Shown here: positions 9,164 through 19,903 of the stretch, piece by piece
How positions within the stretch are numbered: the stretch's first letter is position 1
How the letters are laid out: each line of letters starts with the position of its first letter
Assembly: GCA_016873225.1 (NCBI GenBank)
Contig: VGXS01000020.1
Coordinates: 1-64,000 of the forward strand
Length of the DNA: 64,000 bases
Source of the DNA: Planctomycetota bacterium
Lineage (GTDB): Bacteria > Planctomycetota > Planctomycetia > Gemmatales > Gemmataceae
Direction: 5' to 3'
Notes under the pieces: model-generated
The model's database searches: none
Told to the model about the DNA's origin: nothing
What the model saw: only the letters and a program-made list of their open reading frames with translations
Translations under genes and position numbers: made by a program

Positions 9164-9580
9164 ATGAGGATCCAGTTGCTGGTGCTCAACGAGGGGCCGA
9201 TGAAGGGAAAGGCGGTCAAGCTTCCCGTCAGGGAATTCCTGATCGGCCGCGACCCGGCCTGCCACCTCAGGCCCAACAGCGGGCTTGTCGCTCCCCGGCA
9301 TTGCATGGTGCGGGTTTTTGGCCCATCCGTTTCCGTTGAGGACCTTGGCGGCGCCGCGGGCACGAGAGTGAATGGCGAAAGGATCCGCGGCCAGGTGGAA
9401 CTTCGGGTTGGAGACCGGATCGGCGTGGGACCGCTCCTGTTTGAGGTTTCGGTGGAGAAGCCGCCGCCGGCCCGGCAGATTGTCGAACCCACCGACGAGG
9501 AAGCGGCGGCCATGCTGCTCGATGATGGGGACGCTGAAGCGGCTTGCCAAGCCCCCGGCGATTCCAAGGCTTCCCAATGA
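9164..9580 (+). CDS. FHA-domain protein
   Basis: A 138-residue cytoplasmic protein that is almost entirely one forkhead-associated domain: FLIGRDPACHLRP (strand 3-4 with the Gly-Arg), then APRHCMVRV in place of the usual SRxHC loop, and AAGTRVNGERI. FHA domains bind phosphothreonine. The usual Ser of the SRxH loop is replaced by Ala-Pro, so phosphopeptide binding may be altered. ATG 9164 has GGAG just upstream. It lies 13 bases before mutY and is probably co-transcribed with it; a functional link is not known. Confidence 0.85.
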   Translation: MRIQLLVLNEGPMKGKAVKLPVREFLIGRDPACHLRPNSGLVAPRHCMVRVFGPSVSVEDLGGAAGTRVNGERIRGQVELRVGDRIGVGPLLFEVSVEKPPPARQIVEPTDEEAAAMLLDDGDAEAACQAPGDSKASQ

Positions 9581-9593
9581 TTCGGATCCCCTG

Positions 9594-10700
9594 ATGTCTC
9601 CCCAAAGCCCGCCGCGATTCCTTCCCGGTTGTCCTCCCGATCCAGCCACCCTGACCGATGCCTTTTCCCATGCCTTGGTGGCATGGTTCCGGGCCGTGGC
9701 CCGGGATTTTCCCTGGCGCCGGGGAAAGGATGCCTACGCCATCTGGATCAGCGAGGTGATGCTCCAGCAGACAACCACGACAACGGTGATCCCCTATTTC
9801 GAAAGGTTCATGCGCGAGTATCCCAACCTTCACTCGCTGGCCTCAGCCAACGAGGAAGCGGTGCTGAGGATGTGGGAGGGCCTGGGATATTACCGCAGGT
9901 GTCGGGCCCTGCTTGCCGCGGCCCGTCAGCTTGTCGGGCTTGGGCATGGGAATGTTCCTGATGATCCCGAATTGCTGGGGTCGCTGCCGGGCATGGGCGA
10001 GTACACCCGCAACGCAGTTCTCTCGCAGGCCTTTGGCCGGGCGGTTCCGATCATCGAAGCCAACAGCCGCAGGGTGTTGGCCCGCGTGTTCGGCCTGGAG
10101 GATGACGCCTCGAGGCCGCCCTGTTCCCGCTGGCTATGGGACGCCGCCGCCCATCTGGTTCCCGCCGAGGATTCCGGAGCCTATAACCAGGCGCTGATGG
10201 AACTGGGAAGCCTGGTGTGCACGCCCGCGAAACCGTCGTGCCTGGTCTGTCCGGCGCGGCGCTGGTGCCGCGCCGCCGGCGCCGGCGCGGCCGACCGCAT
10301 CCCGCTCAAGGCGCCCCGCCCCGCCATCACCAAGGTGTCGTCGGTGGGCCTGGCCTTGCGATCGGGGGGGGCGTGGTTGCTGCGCCAATGCCCTCCCGGC
10401 GGCAGGCGCGAAGGCCTGTGGGAGTTTCCCCACCACCCGATTGGCGAGGATGAGTCGCCCCTCGAAAAAGCCCGCGACTTCCTCGCGGAACTCGCCTGCC
10501 AAGGGGCCGATTTGAGGCCGGCGGGACGGCACGACCATTCGGTCACGCGCTACCGGGTGAGCATTCACCTGTTCGCGGGGGAATTGGATCCGATGACGAG
10601 GGTTTCATCGTGCCGCTGGGTGGCGCCTGATGACATGGAGGCGCTGCCGATGAGCGCGCCGCACCGGCGCATCTGGAAGCACCTGCGGGACAAAGGCTGA
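9594..10700 (+). CDS. mutY: A/G-specific adenine glycosylase MutY
   Basis: A 368-residue base-excision-repair glycosylase that removes A opposite 8-oxoG. Visible parts: the catalytic-Glu motif ISEVMLQQT, the helix-hairpin-helix LPGMGEYT, the 4Fe-4S cluster loop C-x6-C-x2-C-x5-C (CTPAKPSCLVCPARRWC), and a C-terminal Nudix-like 8-oxoG recognition domain (from about residue 235). One key position differs: the MutY sequence LDGNV, whose Asp acts in catalysis, reads IEANS here, so Asp is replaced by Glu and Gly by Ala. It follows the FHA gene and abuts ligA tail to tail, their stop codons forming TGATCA with no gap. Confidence 0.92.
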   Translation: MSPQSPPRFLPGCPPDPATLTDAFSHALVAWFRAVARDFPWRRGKDAYAIWISEVMLQQTTTTTVIPYFERFMREYPNLHSLASANEEAVLRMWEGLGYYRRCRALLAAARQLVGLGHGNVPDDPELLGSLPGMGEYTRNAVLSQAFGRAVPIIEANSRRVLARVFGLEDDASRPPCSRWLWDAAAHLVPAEDSGAYNQALMELGSLVCTPAKPSCLVCPARRWCRAAGAGAADRIPLKAPRPAITKVSSVGLALRSGGAWLLRQCPPGGRREGLWEFPHHPIGEDESPLEKARDFLAELACQGADLRPAGRHDHSVTRYRVSIHLFAGELDPMTRVSSCRWVAPDDMEALPMSAPHRRIWKHLRDKG

Positions 10701-13730
<3,030 letters not shown>

Positions 13731-13734
<4 letters not shown>

Positions 13735-14546
13735 GCCGCCTCCAGGCCGGAGATGGCCTCGTCGAACTGCGCGGCCGTCATCGAAAGGTAGTGCCAGGCG
13801 ACCTGGCCTTCCATGTATTTTACGCCCTTGCCCAGCACCGTTCTGGCCACCACGACCCGGGGCTTGCCGACGCCGCGGGGCGCCAGAATCTCGGCCAGGC
13901 CGGCCGTGTCGTGGCCATCCACTTCCACGGCCTCCCACCCGAACGCCTCCCATCGCGCCGCCATGGGGCCCAGGTTGAGCACCTCGCGAGTCGGCCCCAG
14001 GGCCTGCGAGCCGTTGAGGTCGATGATGGCCGTCAGGTGGCTCAGGCCGTGGTGCGCGGCGAACTGCGCCGCTTCCCAAACCTGTCCCTCGTTGCACTCA
14101 GCGTCGCTCAGTAGGGCGAACACCCGGGCGGGTGAGCGGCGCAGGCGAAGGCCATGGGCCAAGCCGCAAGCCACCGACAACCCCTGTCCAAGCGATCCGG
14201 TCGCGACATCGATCCCCTCGAGGCACGCCTCGGGGTGCACCCCCAGGTGGGTGCCATCGGCGCAATAGGTGGCCAGTGTTTCAGCGCTCATGATTCCGCC
14301 GTGGTGCATCGCCGCGTAGAGGGCCAGCGCGGCGTGTCCCTTGCACAGGACGAATCGGTCGCGGTCGGGGCGGTTGGTTCCCGCCTCACGCATCAGTCCG
14401 CCCCACAGGGTGGCCATGATCTCCACGACCGACAGCGACGAGCCGATATGGCCGACATTGGCCGCCCGGGAGCGCTCGAGAACCGACCTGCGGATCTTGC
14501 TCGCGAGGCCATTGACGCGCTCGATGATGACGGGATCTGGGGCCAT
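13731..14546 (-). CDS. Transketolase N-terminal half (PP domain)
   Basis: A 271-residue thiamine-diphosphate-binding PP domain. Motifs: GHIGSSLSVVEIMATLW, CKGHAALALYA, TGSLGQGLSVACG and the GD-type ThDP/Mg motif seen as LLSDAECNEGQVWEAAQFA followed by IIDLNGSQ. The ATG at 14546 gives the usual N terminus of the family; longer upstream frame is not supported. It is the first gene of a two-gene unit with the C-terminal half (4-base overlap). The 269 bases upstream, up to the orphan DUF1501 stop, presumably hold its promoter; no clear -35/-10 pair was identified. Confidence 0.9.
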
Positions 14547-14815
14547 TCCCGGGCTCCAATCATTCGCCAAGCCGAAGGCAAACCGGCCCGTGGCTTGAAA
14601 TTCTAAAAGAGCCCTTCCAATGGAATCCAGCCGTGATGGCGTGGTGGGTGGGGTGCATCGGATCCAATGTCGGGAAAAAGCTTCATGGGCTTGGCCGGTT
14701 GGTTCCGATGATGCTTGCGACGATGGGAGATCGAAGGGCCAATGGCCCGATTTGGCGCGTTCGATCGGCGAACAATTGGCCGGACAGCAGCGCGTCGCGA
14801 GTGGACGCGCTCCGA

Positions 14816-16210
14816 TCAAAACAGATCCAGCAGCGCGTCTCCGGTGCTGGCCGGGCGGGTGAAACCGTCGCGGCTCAGGCGTGTCTCGGGGGCGATTCCC
14901 AGCGAGTGCAAGATGGTCGCGCCGAGGTCTTGCACGCGGACGGGGCGATCCTTGACATAGGCGCCGATCTTGTCGGTTTCGCCGATGACGGCTCCGCCCC
15001 GGGTGCCGCCCCCGGCGAGGATGGCGGTCCAGCAGTTGGGCCAGTGCTGGCGTCCGGGCATGCGGTCGGGTTGGTTGATGCGGGGGGTTCGCCCGAATTC
15101 GCCCATGCAGACGACCATGGTTCGCTCGAGCAGTCCGCGGTCGCGCAGGTCCTCGATGAGGGCGGAAAGACCCTGGTCGAGGCATGGCAGACACCAGCCC
15201 ATGCCATAGGATCCGTTGCCGAAGGCGTTGCCCATTCCCATTTCGCTGCCGTGCATGTCCCAGCTTGAAGCGGGTGGCCCGCCCCCCTTTTGGCCCGGGG
15301 CGTTGCCCGTCCAGCCGTTCACGGTGACGAAATTGACCCCGGCCTCGACAAGCCGGCGGGCCAGGAGCAGGTTTTGGCCGAGGGCGTGCATTCCATAGCG
15401 GTCGCGAACCTTGTCGGGCTCGCGCGCGACATCGAACACGGTGCGGCCTTGCCCGCTGGCGATCGATTGCGCCCTGTCGCGGAGGTTGTCCCAGTCCCTC
15501 AGGACGCCCGGAATGTCGGCTCCGCGGGCGCCCAGCGCCCCTAGCAGTTGGTTTCGCTCCTCCAGCCGGTCGGGAGGCAGCGCCGGCTGAAGCTCCTCGG
15601 GCGGCTTGAAGGAAGGCATCGCGGGGTGGTTGTTGGCGTTTCCAACGAACAAAGGCTGGTATTGGGCCCCGAGGTGGCCGCCCGATCCGATGTTCGGGGC
15701 GCAAAAGACGGGATCTCCCACGCAGCGGATCAGCCAGACATAGTTGGCAAGGTTCCGTTGGGTGGGCCGTAAACGGGATACGATAGATCCCAGATAGGGG
15801 GAATCAGGCGGGGCCGCCGACTGGCCGCTCAGCAGGTGATGCATGGCGTCGAAATGGTTGCTGATGTTTCCGACATGCGTCATCGAGCGGATGAGGGTGA
15901 GGTGCTGGGCCAGCGAGGGCAGCCGGCTGTGCAGTTCCGAGATGCGCATGCCGGGCACGGCGGTGGAAATGGGATTGTAAGGCCCCCTGATTTCGGCGGG
16001 CGCTCCGGGCTTGAGATCCCAGGTGTCGATGTGGCTCGGGCCGCCGCACAGCAAAACGAAAATGCACGACCTCTTGGCGGCTTCGCCGCGCAGGCCCTTG
16101 CCCGGATCGACGCTGGCGGCCACCATTCCCGGAGAGGCCATCGCCAACGCGCCAACCCCGCCGGCCTGCAGGATTTGCCGCCGCGACAGGCCATTGAATC
16201 CGTGGTCCAT
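14816..16210 (-). CDS. Exported DUF1501 protein (orphan, no PSCyt partner)
   Basis: A 464-residue DUF1501 protein, sulfatase/alkaline-phosphatase-fold-like, abundant in planctomycetes. It has a Tat-like leader (LSRRQILQAGGVGALAMASP), the motif GGPSHIDTWDLKP near residue 55, and MGEFGRTPRINQPDRMPG toward the end. AAGGAG stands 7 bases before the ATG. Unlike the other three DUF1501 genes here it has no adjacent DUF1549/DUF1553 gene, and its sequence (insert with GGHLGAQYQPLFVGN) is a different subfamily. Substrate unknown. Confidence 0.85.
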   Translation of the reverse strand: MDHGFNGLSRRQILQAGGVGALAMASPGMVAASVDPGKGLRGEAAKRSCIFVLLCGGPSHIDTWDLKPGAPAEIRGPYNPISTAVPGMRISELHSRLPSLAQHLTLIRSMTHVGNISNHFDAMHHLLSGQSAAPPDSPYLGSIVSRLRPTQRNLANYVWLIRCVGDPVFCAPNIGSGGHLGAQYQPLFVGNANNHPAMPSFKPPEELQPALPPDRLEERNQLLGALGARGADIPGVLRDWDNLRDRAQSIASGQGRTVFDVAREPDKVRDRYGMHALGQNLLLARRLVEAGVNFVTVNGWTGNAPGQKGGGPPASSWDMHGSEMGMGNAFGNGSYGMGWCLPCLDQGLSALIEDLRDRGLLERTMVVCMGEFGRTPRINQPDRMPGRQHWPNCWTAILAGGGTRGGAVIGETDKIGAYVKDRPVRVQDLGATILHSLGIAPETRLSRDGFTRPASTGDALLDLF

Positions 16211-16583
16211 GGGAAGGCTCCTTGCGGGAGTAGGCGGGATCTTCCAACACACTACCCCATTTCGGGGCCGCGAGAACGGTTCCAATGGAACATTCCCGTT
16301 GGCTGGTTTCCAGTCCAAGGCCCGGATCCCGTCGCGCTTGTCGGACATGGAGAAGAGATTTGGGAGCTTGGGTAAAATCCACGGCATTTTGATGATAAAG
16401 GGGTAGTTTTCCGGGCGATTCCAGCCTTGCGGACATTTCCGCAACGCCGTTTCCGGCACCATGGACACTTCACCGGTCGATTTCAACACTCAGGCGTATT
16501 TATGCAGCTGAATGATCAATTATCGCATAAACATGCTGTTATTCGAGGGTTTTTCTGGTGGGTGCCGATTGTTGTGTCGCTTT

Positions 16584-16963
16584 GAGCCAATTTCAAATAA
16601 CCGACCTGCTCAAGACTCCGGCACCCGCCATCATTCTGTTAGCCCTTCATGTCATTGAAGCGTCGAACGGCGCGAGTGACCTTTGAACTGGCTCTAGGTT
16701 GTTGAATGTCCGCGAGGGCCCCTCACTTCGTTCAGGGCTCCTAAGCATCGTTAGCCTTTGTCCGGCCTTCATATTGAGATCCATTCATCACTTAGGAGCC
16801 CTGAACGAAGTGAGGGGCGAGTCGATCAAGGAACAACACCAGGAGCCATAGCGGAAACAAAAGAGCCCCAGTGGAGCCGAATTAAGGGGGTCATATTAAA
16901 ATAGACTCGATTTGCATTTTTATAGGTATCATCAATCCAACTCATCTATTTGAAGCCCGATCT
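16584..16963. repeat. Left arm of a long imperfect inverted repeat (about 380 bp)
   Basis: Non-coding sequence that reappears in reverse orientation at 19464-19903. Long stretches match, for example GAAGCGTCGAACGGCGCG, GTTGAATGTCCGCGAG, GATCAAGGAACAACACCAGG, and at the inner end 33 bases at 16931-16963 differ from the reverse complement of 19464-19496 at one position. By eye the arms are roughly 80-85% identical with small indels. The arms bracket the SLOG and ABC-F genes. No transposase lies inside. The remaining sequence at 16211-16583 holds no gene I can support and should contain the promoter of the leftward DUF1501 gene. Confidence 0.85.
16718..16818. repeat. Perfect 28-bp palindromic hairpin within the left inverted repeat
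   Basis: Bases 16718-16745 (starting GCCCCTCACTTCGTTCAGGG) are the exact reverse complement of 16791-16818, separated by 45 bases. The same structure occurs in the right arm at 19669-19696 and 19742-19769, but there the second half carries substitutions that interrupt pairing in the middle. It could form an extruded cruciform or an RNA hairpin; there is no T-run after it, so a simple terminator is unlikely. Confidence 0.85.
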
Positions 16964-17091
16964 AAACATTTCAGGCCATGATTCCACTGAATCGTTGGGC
17001 GACTTGGGCGAATGGGCATGGCTTGGATGGCCGGATTCCCATGCGACGGTGCCAGAGGGATTCCCGGCCCAGGCTCCCAAGGAGAAACCTG

Positions 17092-17433
17092 ATGAAGATT
17101 CTCGTCACGGGCGGACGCGCATTCGACGACCGGAACCTGCTGTTCTCCGGCCTAGACAAGATTCATGCCGAAAATCCGATCACCATGATCATTCACGGGG
17201 GGGCCAAGGGCGCCGACGCCCTGGCCGGCGAATGGGCCGCGAGCCGGGGCGTGGCCGTCGAGGTTTTCAAGCCGAATTGGCGCCTCGGCCGGCACGCGGG
17301 ACTCCAGCGGAACAACGACATGCTGGCCGCCAAGCCCGACCAGGTGGTTGCCGCGCCCGGCGGCAAGGGCACGGCCGACATGGTGGCGAAGGCCAAAAGG
17401 GCGTTATTGAAGGTCGTCCAATTGGCTAAATGA
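17092..17433 (+). CDS. SLOG-family nucleotide-binding protein (DUF2493/YspA-like)
   Basis: A 113-residue Rossmann-like protein. The start MKILVTGGRAFDD followed by MIIHGGAKGADALAGEWA is the hallmark of the YspA/DUF2493 SLOG group, which is thought to bind nucleotide or ADP-ribose-type ligands. The ATG at 17092 is preceded by AAGGAG with 7-base spacing. It is convergent with the ABC-F gene, 11 bases from its stop, and both lie inside the inverted-repeat-bounded segment. Function of the small stand-alone proteins is not known; they are frequent in phages and accessory DNA. Confidence 0.82.
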   Translation: MKILVTGGRAFDDRNLLFSGLDKIHAENPITMIIHGGAKGADALAGEWAASRGVAVEVFKPNWRLGRHAGLQRNNDMLAAKPDQVVAAPGGKGTADMVAKAKRALLKVVQLAK

Positions 17434-17444
17434 TCCCGGCCCGG

Positions 17445-19265
17445 TCAGGCCCCCGCCGAGCGGGACTCGAGTTCCTGCCAGCGGGCGTAGAGGCGCTCCA
17501 CCTCGCGCTGCGACTCCTCGAGAACCCGGCAGGCTTCCGTGAGCGCGGCGTGCCCCGCGGAGGACGCCTGCTGCACCGCCTCCTGCCTCCTGGCGGCCAA
17601 GTCCTCGGCGGCTTGCACGGCCTGCTCCATGCCGTCGAGTTCCCCTTGCTCCTTGTACGATAGCTTTTTGGGCTTGGCCTTGGGGGCGGGAGCTTGCCGC
17701 TGGGCCGGCGCCGCGGCCCGCGCCTCCGCGGCATCGGCCTCCTTGCGGGCCTTTTCCAGCGCCGCGAGCCACTGGCCCACGGTCGCGTAGCGGCCCACCC
17801 CTCCCGCGCCGTCGAGGCCGATCACCTCGGTGCAGACCCTGTCCATCAGTTCGCGGTCGTGGCTCACCAGGACAAGGGCGCCCGGAAAATCGGTGAGCGC
17901 CTCCTCCAGCACCTCGAGGGCCGGGATATCGAGGTCGTTGGTCGGTTCGTCGAGCAGTAGCAGGTCGGCGGGCTGGAGCATCATTTGCGCCATCCTGACC
18001 CGGGCCTGCTCGCCACCGGAAAGGGAACCCACGGGCACATCGATCTGCTCGGCCTGGAACAAAAACTGCCGGGCCCAGGCGGTGACATGGACGGGCCTGC
18101 CGCGGAAATGGACCTCGTCGCCGGCCGGGCAAAGGGCGCGCCTGAGCGTCTGGTTCGGGTCGAGCGCCGAGCGGCCCTGCTCGAACATCACGCGCCTGAG
18201 TCCCTCGGCGGGGACGACGGTTCCCGCGTCGGGGGCATGCTCTCCGGCGATGGTGCGGAGCATGACGCTCTTGCCGCTGCCATTGGGGCCCAGCAGGCCC
18301 AGACGGGTGCCGGGCATCAGCATGATGTCGATGCCCGAAAAGAGGCGCCTGCCGCCCATGGCCTTGGCGACGCCCTCGGCGACCAGCAACTTGCGCGACT
18401 GCCTGCCCGTGGAGACGAAGTCGATGCCCGCGGTGGCCGCGGCGGCGGTGCGCGCCTGGAGGTCGGCGAGTTCACCCCGGCGGTCGAGGGCATCCTCGAT
18501 GCGCGAGGCGGCCTTGCGGGTGCGGGCCGCCGCCTTGCGGCCCAGCCATTCCGTCTCACGGCGCACCTGGTTGGCGACGGAGTCGCGCAGGCGCGCCTGG
18601 CCTTCCAGAAACTCCTCCCGGCGGTCGATGAACTGGTCGTAGGTGCCCTTGGCCCGGAAATACCCGGCGGGGTAGACGCGGCTGATCTCGAGGATGTCGT
18701 CGGCGACGGCTCGCAGGAAGGCGCGGTCGTGCGTGGCCACCACATACCCGAACGGGGCGCCGCGCAGCAGCCTTTCCAGCCAGACGATGCCGGGCAGGTC
18801 GAGGTGGTTGGTGGGTTCATCCATCAGCAGCAAGTCGGGCTTTTGGGCCAAGGCGCGGGCGATGCTCAGTCGTTTGCGCCAGCCACCGGAAAGCTGCGCG
18901 GCGGGCCTGGAATCGTCGTCGAAGCCCACCTGGGTGAGCGCGATGCTGGCGGCGGTTTCCTTCTCATGCTCCTCGGAATCGTCGTTGGCCAGCGCGTCGA
19001 GCACCACCTGCCTGATGGTGTGCCCCGGGGTGAAGACATCGTCCTGGGCCACGAAGGCCAGTCGCGCCGACCTCCTGATGGCGCGGATGCCCGCGTCGGC
19101 CGGAAGCGTGCCGGCGAGGATCTTGAGCAGGGTGGATTTCCCGGCGCCGTTGGGCCCGATGAGGCCGATGCGCTCGCCCTCGCGGATGTCGAAGGAGAGG
19201 TCGCGGAACAGGGGCCTGACGCCGAACGCCTTGGTCAAGCCCTGCGCGCCGAGAAGAACGCTCAT
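17445..19265 (-). CDS. ABC-F family ATPase (Uup-like)
   Basis: A 606-residue soluble protein with two ATP-binding cassettes and no membrane segment. Cassette 1: GPNGAGKST, LSGGWRKRLSIARAL, LLLMDEPTNHLDL. Cassette 2: GPNGSGKSV, LSGGEQARVRMAQ, LLLLDEPTNDLDI. The linker between them (about residues 190-310) is long and charged. The C-terminal extension with KKLSYKEQGELDGMEQ and a coiled coil is typical of Uup, which acts on ribosomes or branched DNA. ATG 19265 gives the standard N terminus (GGGGA upstream). The 198 bases between it and the right repeat hold no gene. Confidence 0.92.
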   Translation of the reverse strand: MSVLLGAQGLTKAFGVRPLFRDLSFDIREGERIGLIGPNGAGKSTLLKILAGTLPADAGIRAIRRSARLAFVAQDDVFTPGHTIRQVVLDALANDDSEEHEKETAASIALTQVGFDDDSRPAAQLSGGWRKRLSIARALAQKPDLLLMDEPTNHLDLPGIVWLERLLRGAPFGYVVATHDRAFLRAVADDILEISRVYPAGYFRAKGTYDQFIDRREEFLEGQARLRDSVANQVRRETEWLGRKAAARTRKAASRIEDALDRRGELADLQARTAAAATAGIDFVSTGRQSRKLLVAEGVAKAMGGRRLFSGIDIMLMPGTRLGLLGPNGSGKSVMLRTIAGEHAPDAGTVVPAEGLRRVMFEQGRSALDPNQTLRRALCPAGDEVHFRGRPVHVTAWARQFLFQAEQIDVPVGSLSGGEQARVRMAQMMLQPADLLLLDEPTNDLDIPALEVLEEALTDFPGALVLVSHDRELMDRVCTEVIGLDGAGGVGRYATVGQWLAALEKARKEADAAEARAAAPAQRQAPAPKAKPKKLSYKEQGELDGMEQAVQAAEDLAARRQEAVQQASSAGHAALTEACRVLEESQREVERLYARWQELESRSAGA

Positions 19266-19463
19266 GCCAATCCCCGAAGCCGCCAGGCATGCGGTTGCCG
19301 TGGCTTCATGGACTATACCGGAAACAGCTTTCGCCCTCAGGCGCATCACGCCCATGCTGGCAGGTAAGAGCCAACTTCAATGATTGGGGTTGTTCGAAAC
19401 CCTTGTCCTTCCAATCGTTGTGGAAGGATGCCAGTCAGTCCCTCACGGCGCTGGGGGCTCTTG

Positions 19464-19903
19464 AGATCGGGCTTCAAATAGATCAGTTGGATTGATCATG
19501 CCGATAAAGTTGCCGATTAGAGCATGTTGAAAAGAGTCCCCAGCGGAGCTGCGAAGCACGGAAGCGAATGAGTGAAATTTAATGCACCCCACTCACTCCG
19601 CCTTCGGCTCCGCTGGGGGCTCCTTTTTATTTCTGTTATGGCTCCTGGTGTTGTTCCTTGATCGACTCGCCCCTCACTTCGTTCAGGGCTCCTAAGCGAT
19701 GAACCGACCTCAATATGAAGGCCACACAAAGGCTGACAATGCTTAGGAGCCTCCAGCGAAGTGAGGGGCACTCGCGGACATTCAACAATCTGGCGCCAGT
19801 TCATAGTCACCCGCGCCGTTCGACGCTTCATGGACATGAAAGGGGTATCAGATTAATGGCGGGTACCGGGGTCTTGAGAAGGTCAGATATTTGAGGTTGG
19901 CTC
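19464..19903. repeat. Right arm of the long inverted repeat (about 440 bp)
   Basis: Reverse-orientation counterpart of 16584-16963. It is longer because of roughly 60 extra bases at about 19540-19610. Its outer end, TTGGCTC at 19897-19903, matches GAGCCAA at 16584 and touches the stop codon of the leftward DUF1501 gene, so the repeat begins exactly where that gene ends. It contains the degenerate copy of the 28-bp palindrome. No target-site duplication is evident at the outer edges. Confidence 0.82.
19538..19629 (+). terminator. Hairpin followed by T-run (terminator-like) inside the right repeat
   Basis: Bases 19538-19549 (CCCCAGCGGAGC) pair perfectly with 19607-19618. An inner pairing of GAGTG with CACTC is possible, and CTCCTTTTTA follows directly. 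This fits an intrinsic terminator for rightward transcription, although the loop is long. A related fragment, GAGCCCCAGTGGAGC, occurs without its partner in the left repeat. Confidence 0.4.

Noticed and set aside
17985-19367. 460-residue plus-strand open frame opposite the ABC-F gene
   Set aside because: Antisense shadow of the cassette motifs; no ribosome site or domain.
16584-19903. Calling the inverted-repeat segment an insertion sequence
   Set aside because: No transposase or recombinase frame and no target-site duplication are visible, so it is reported as repeats only.
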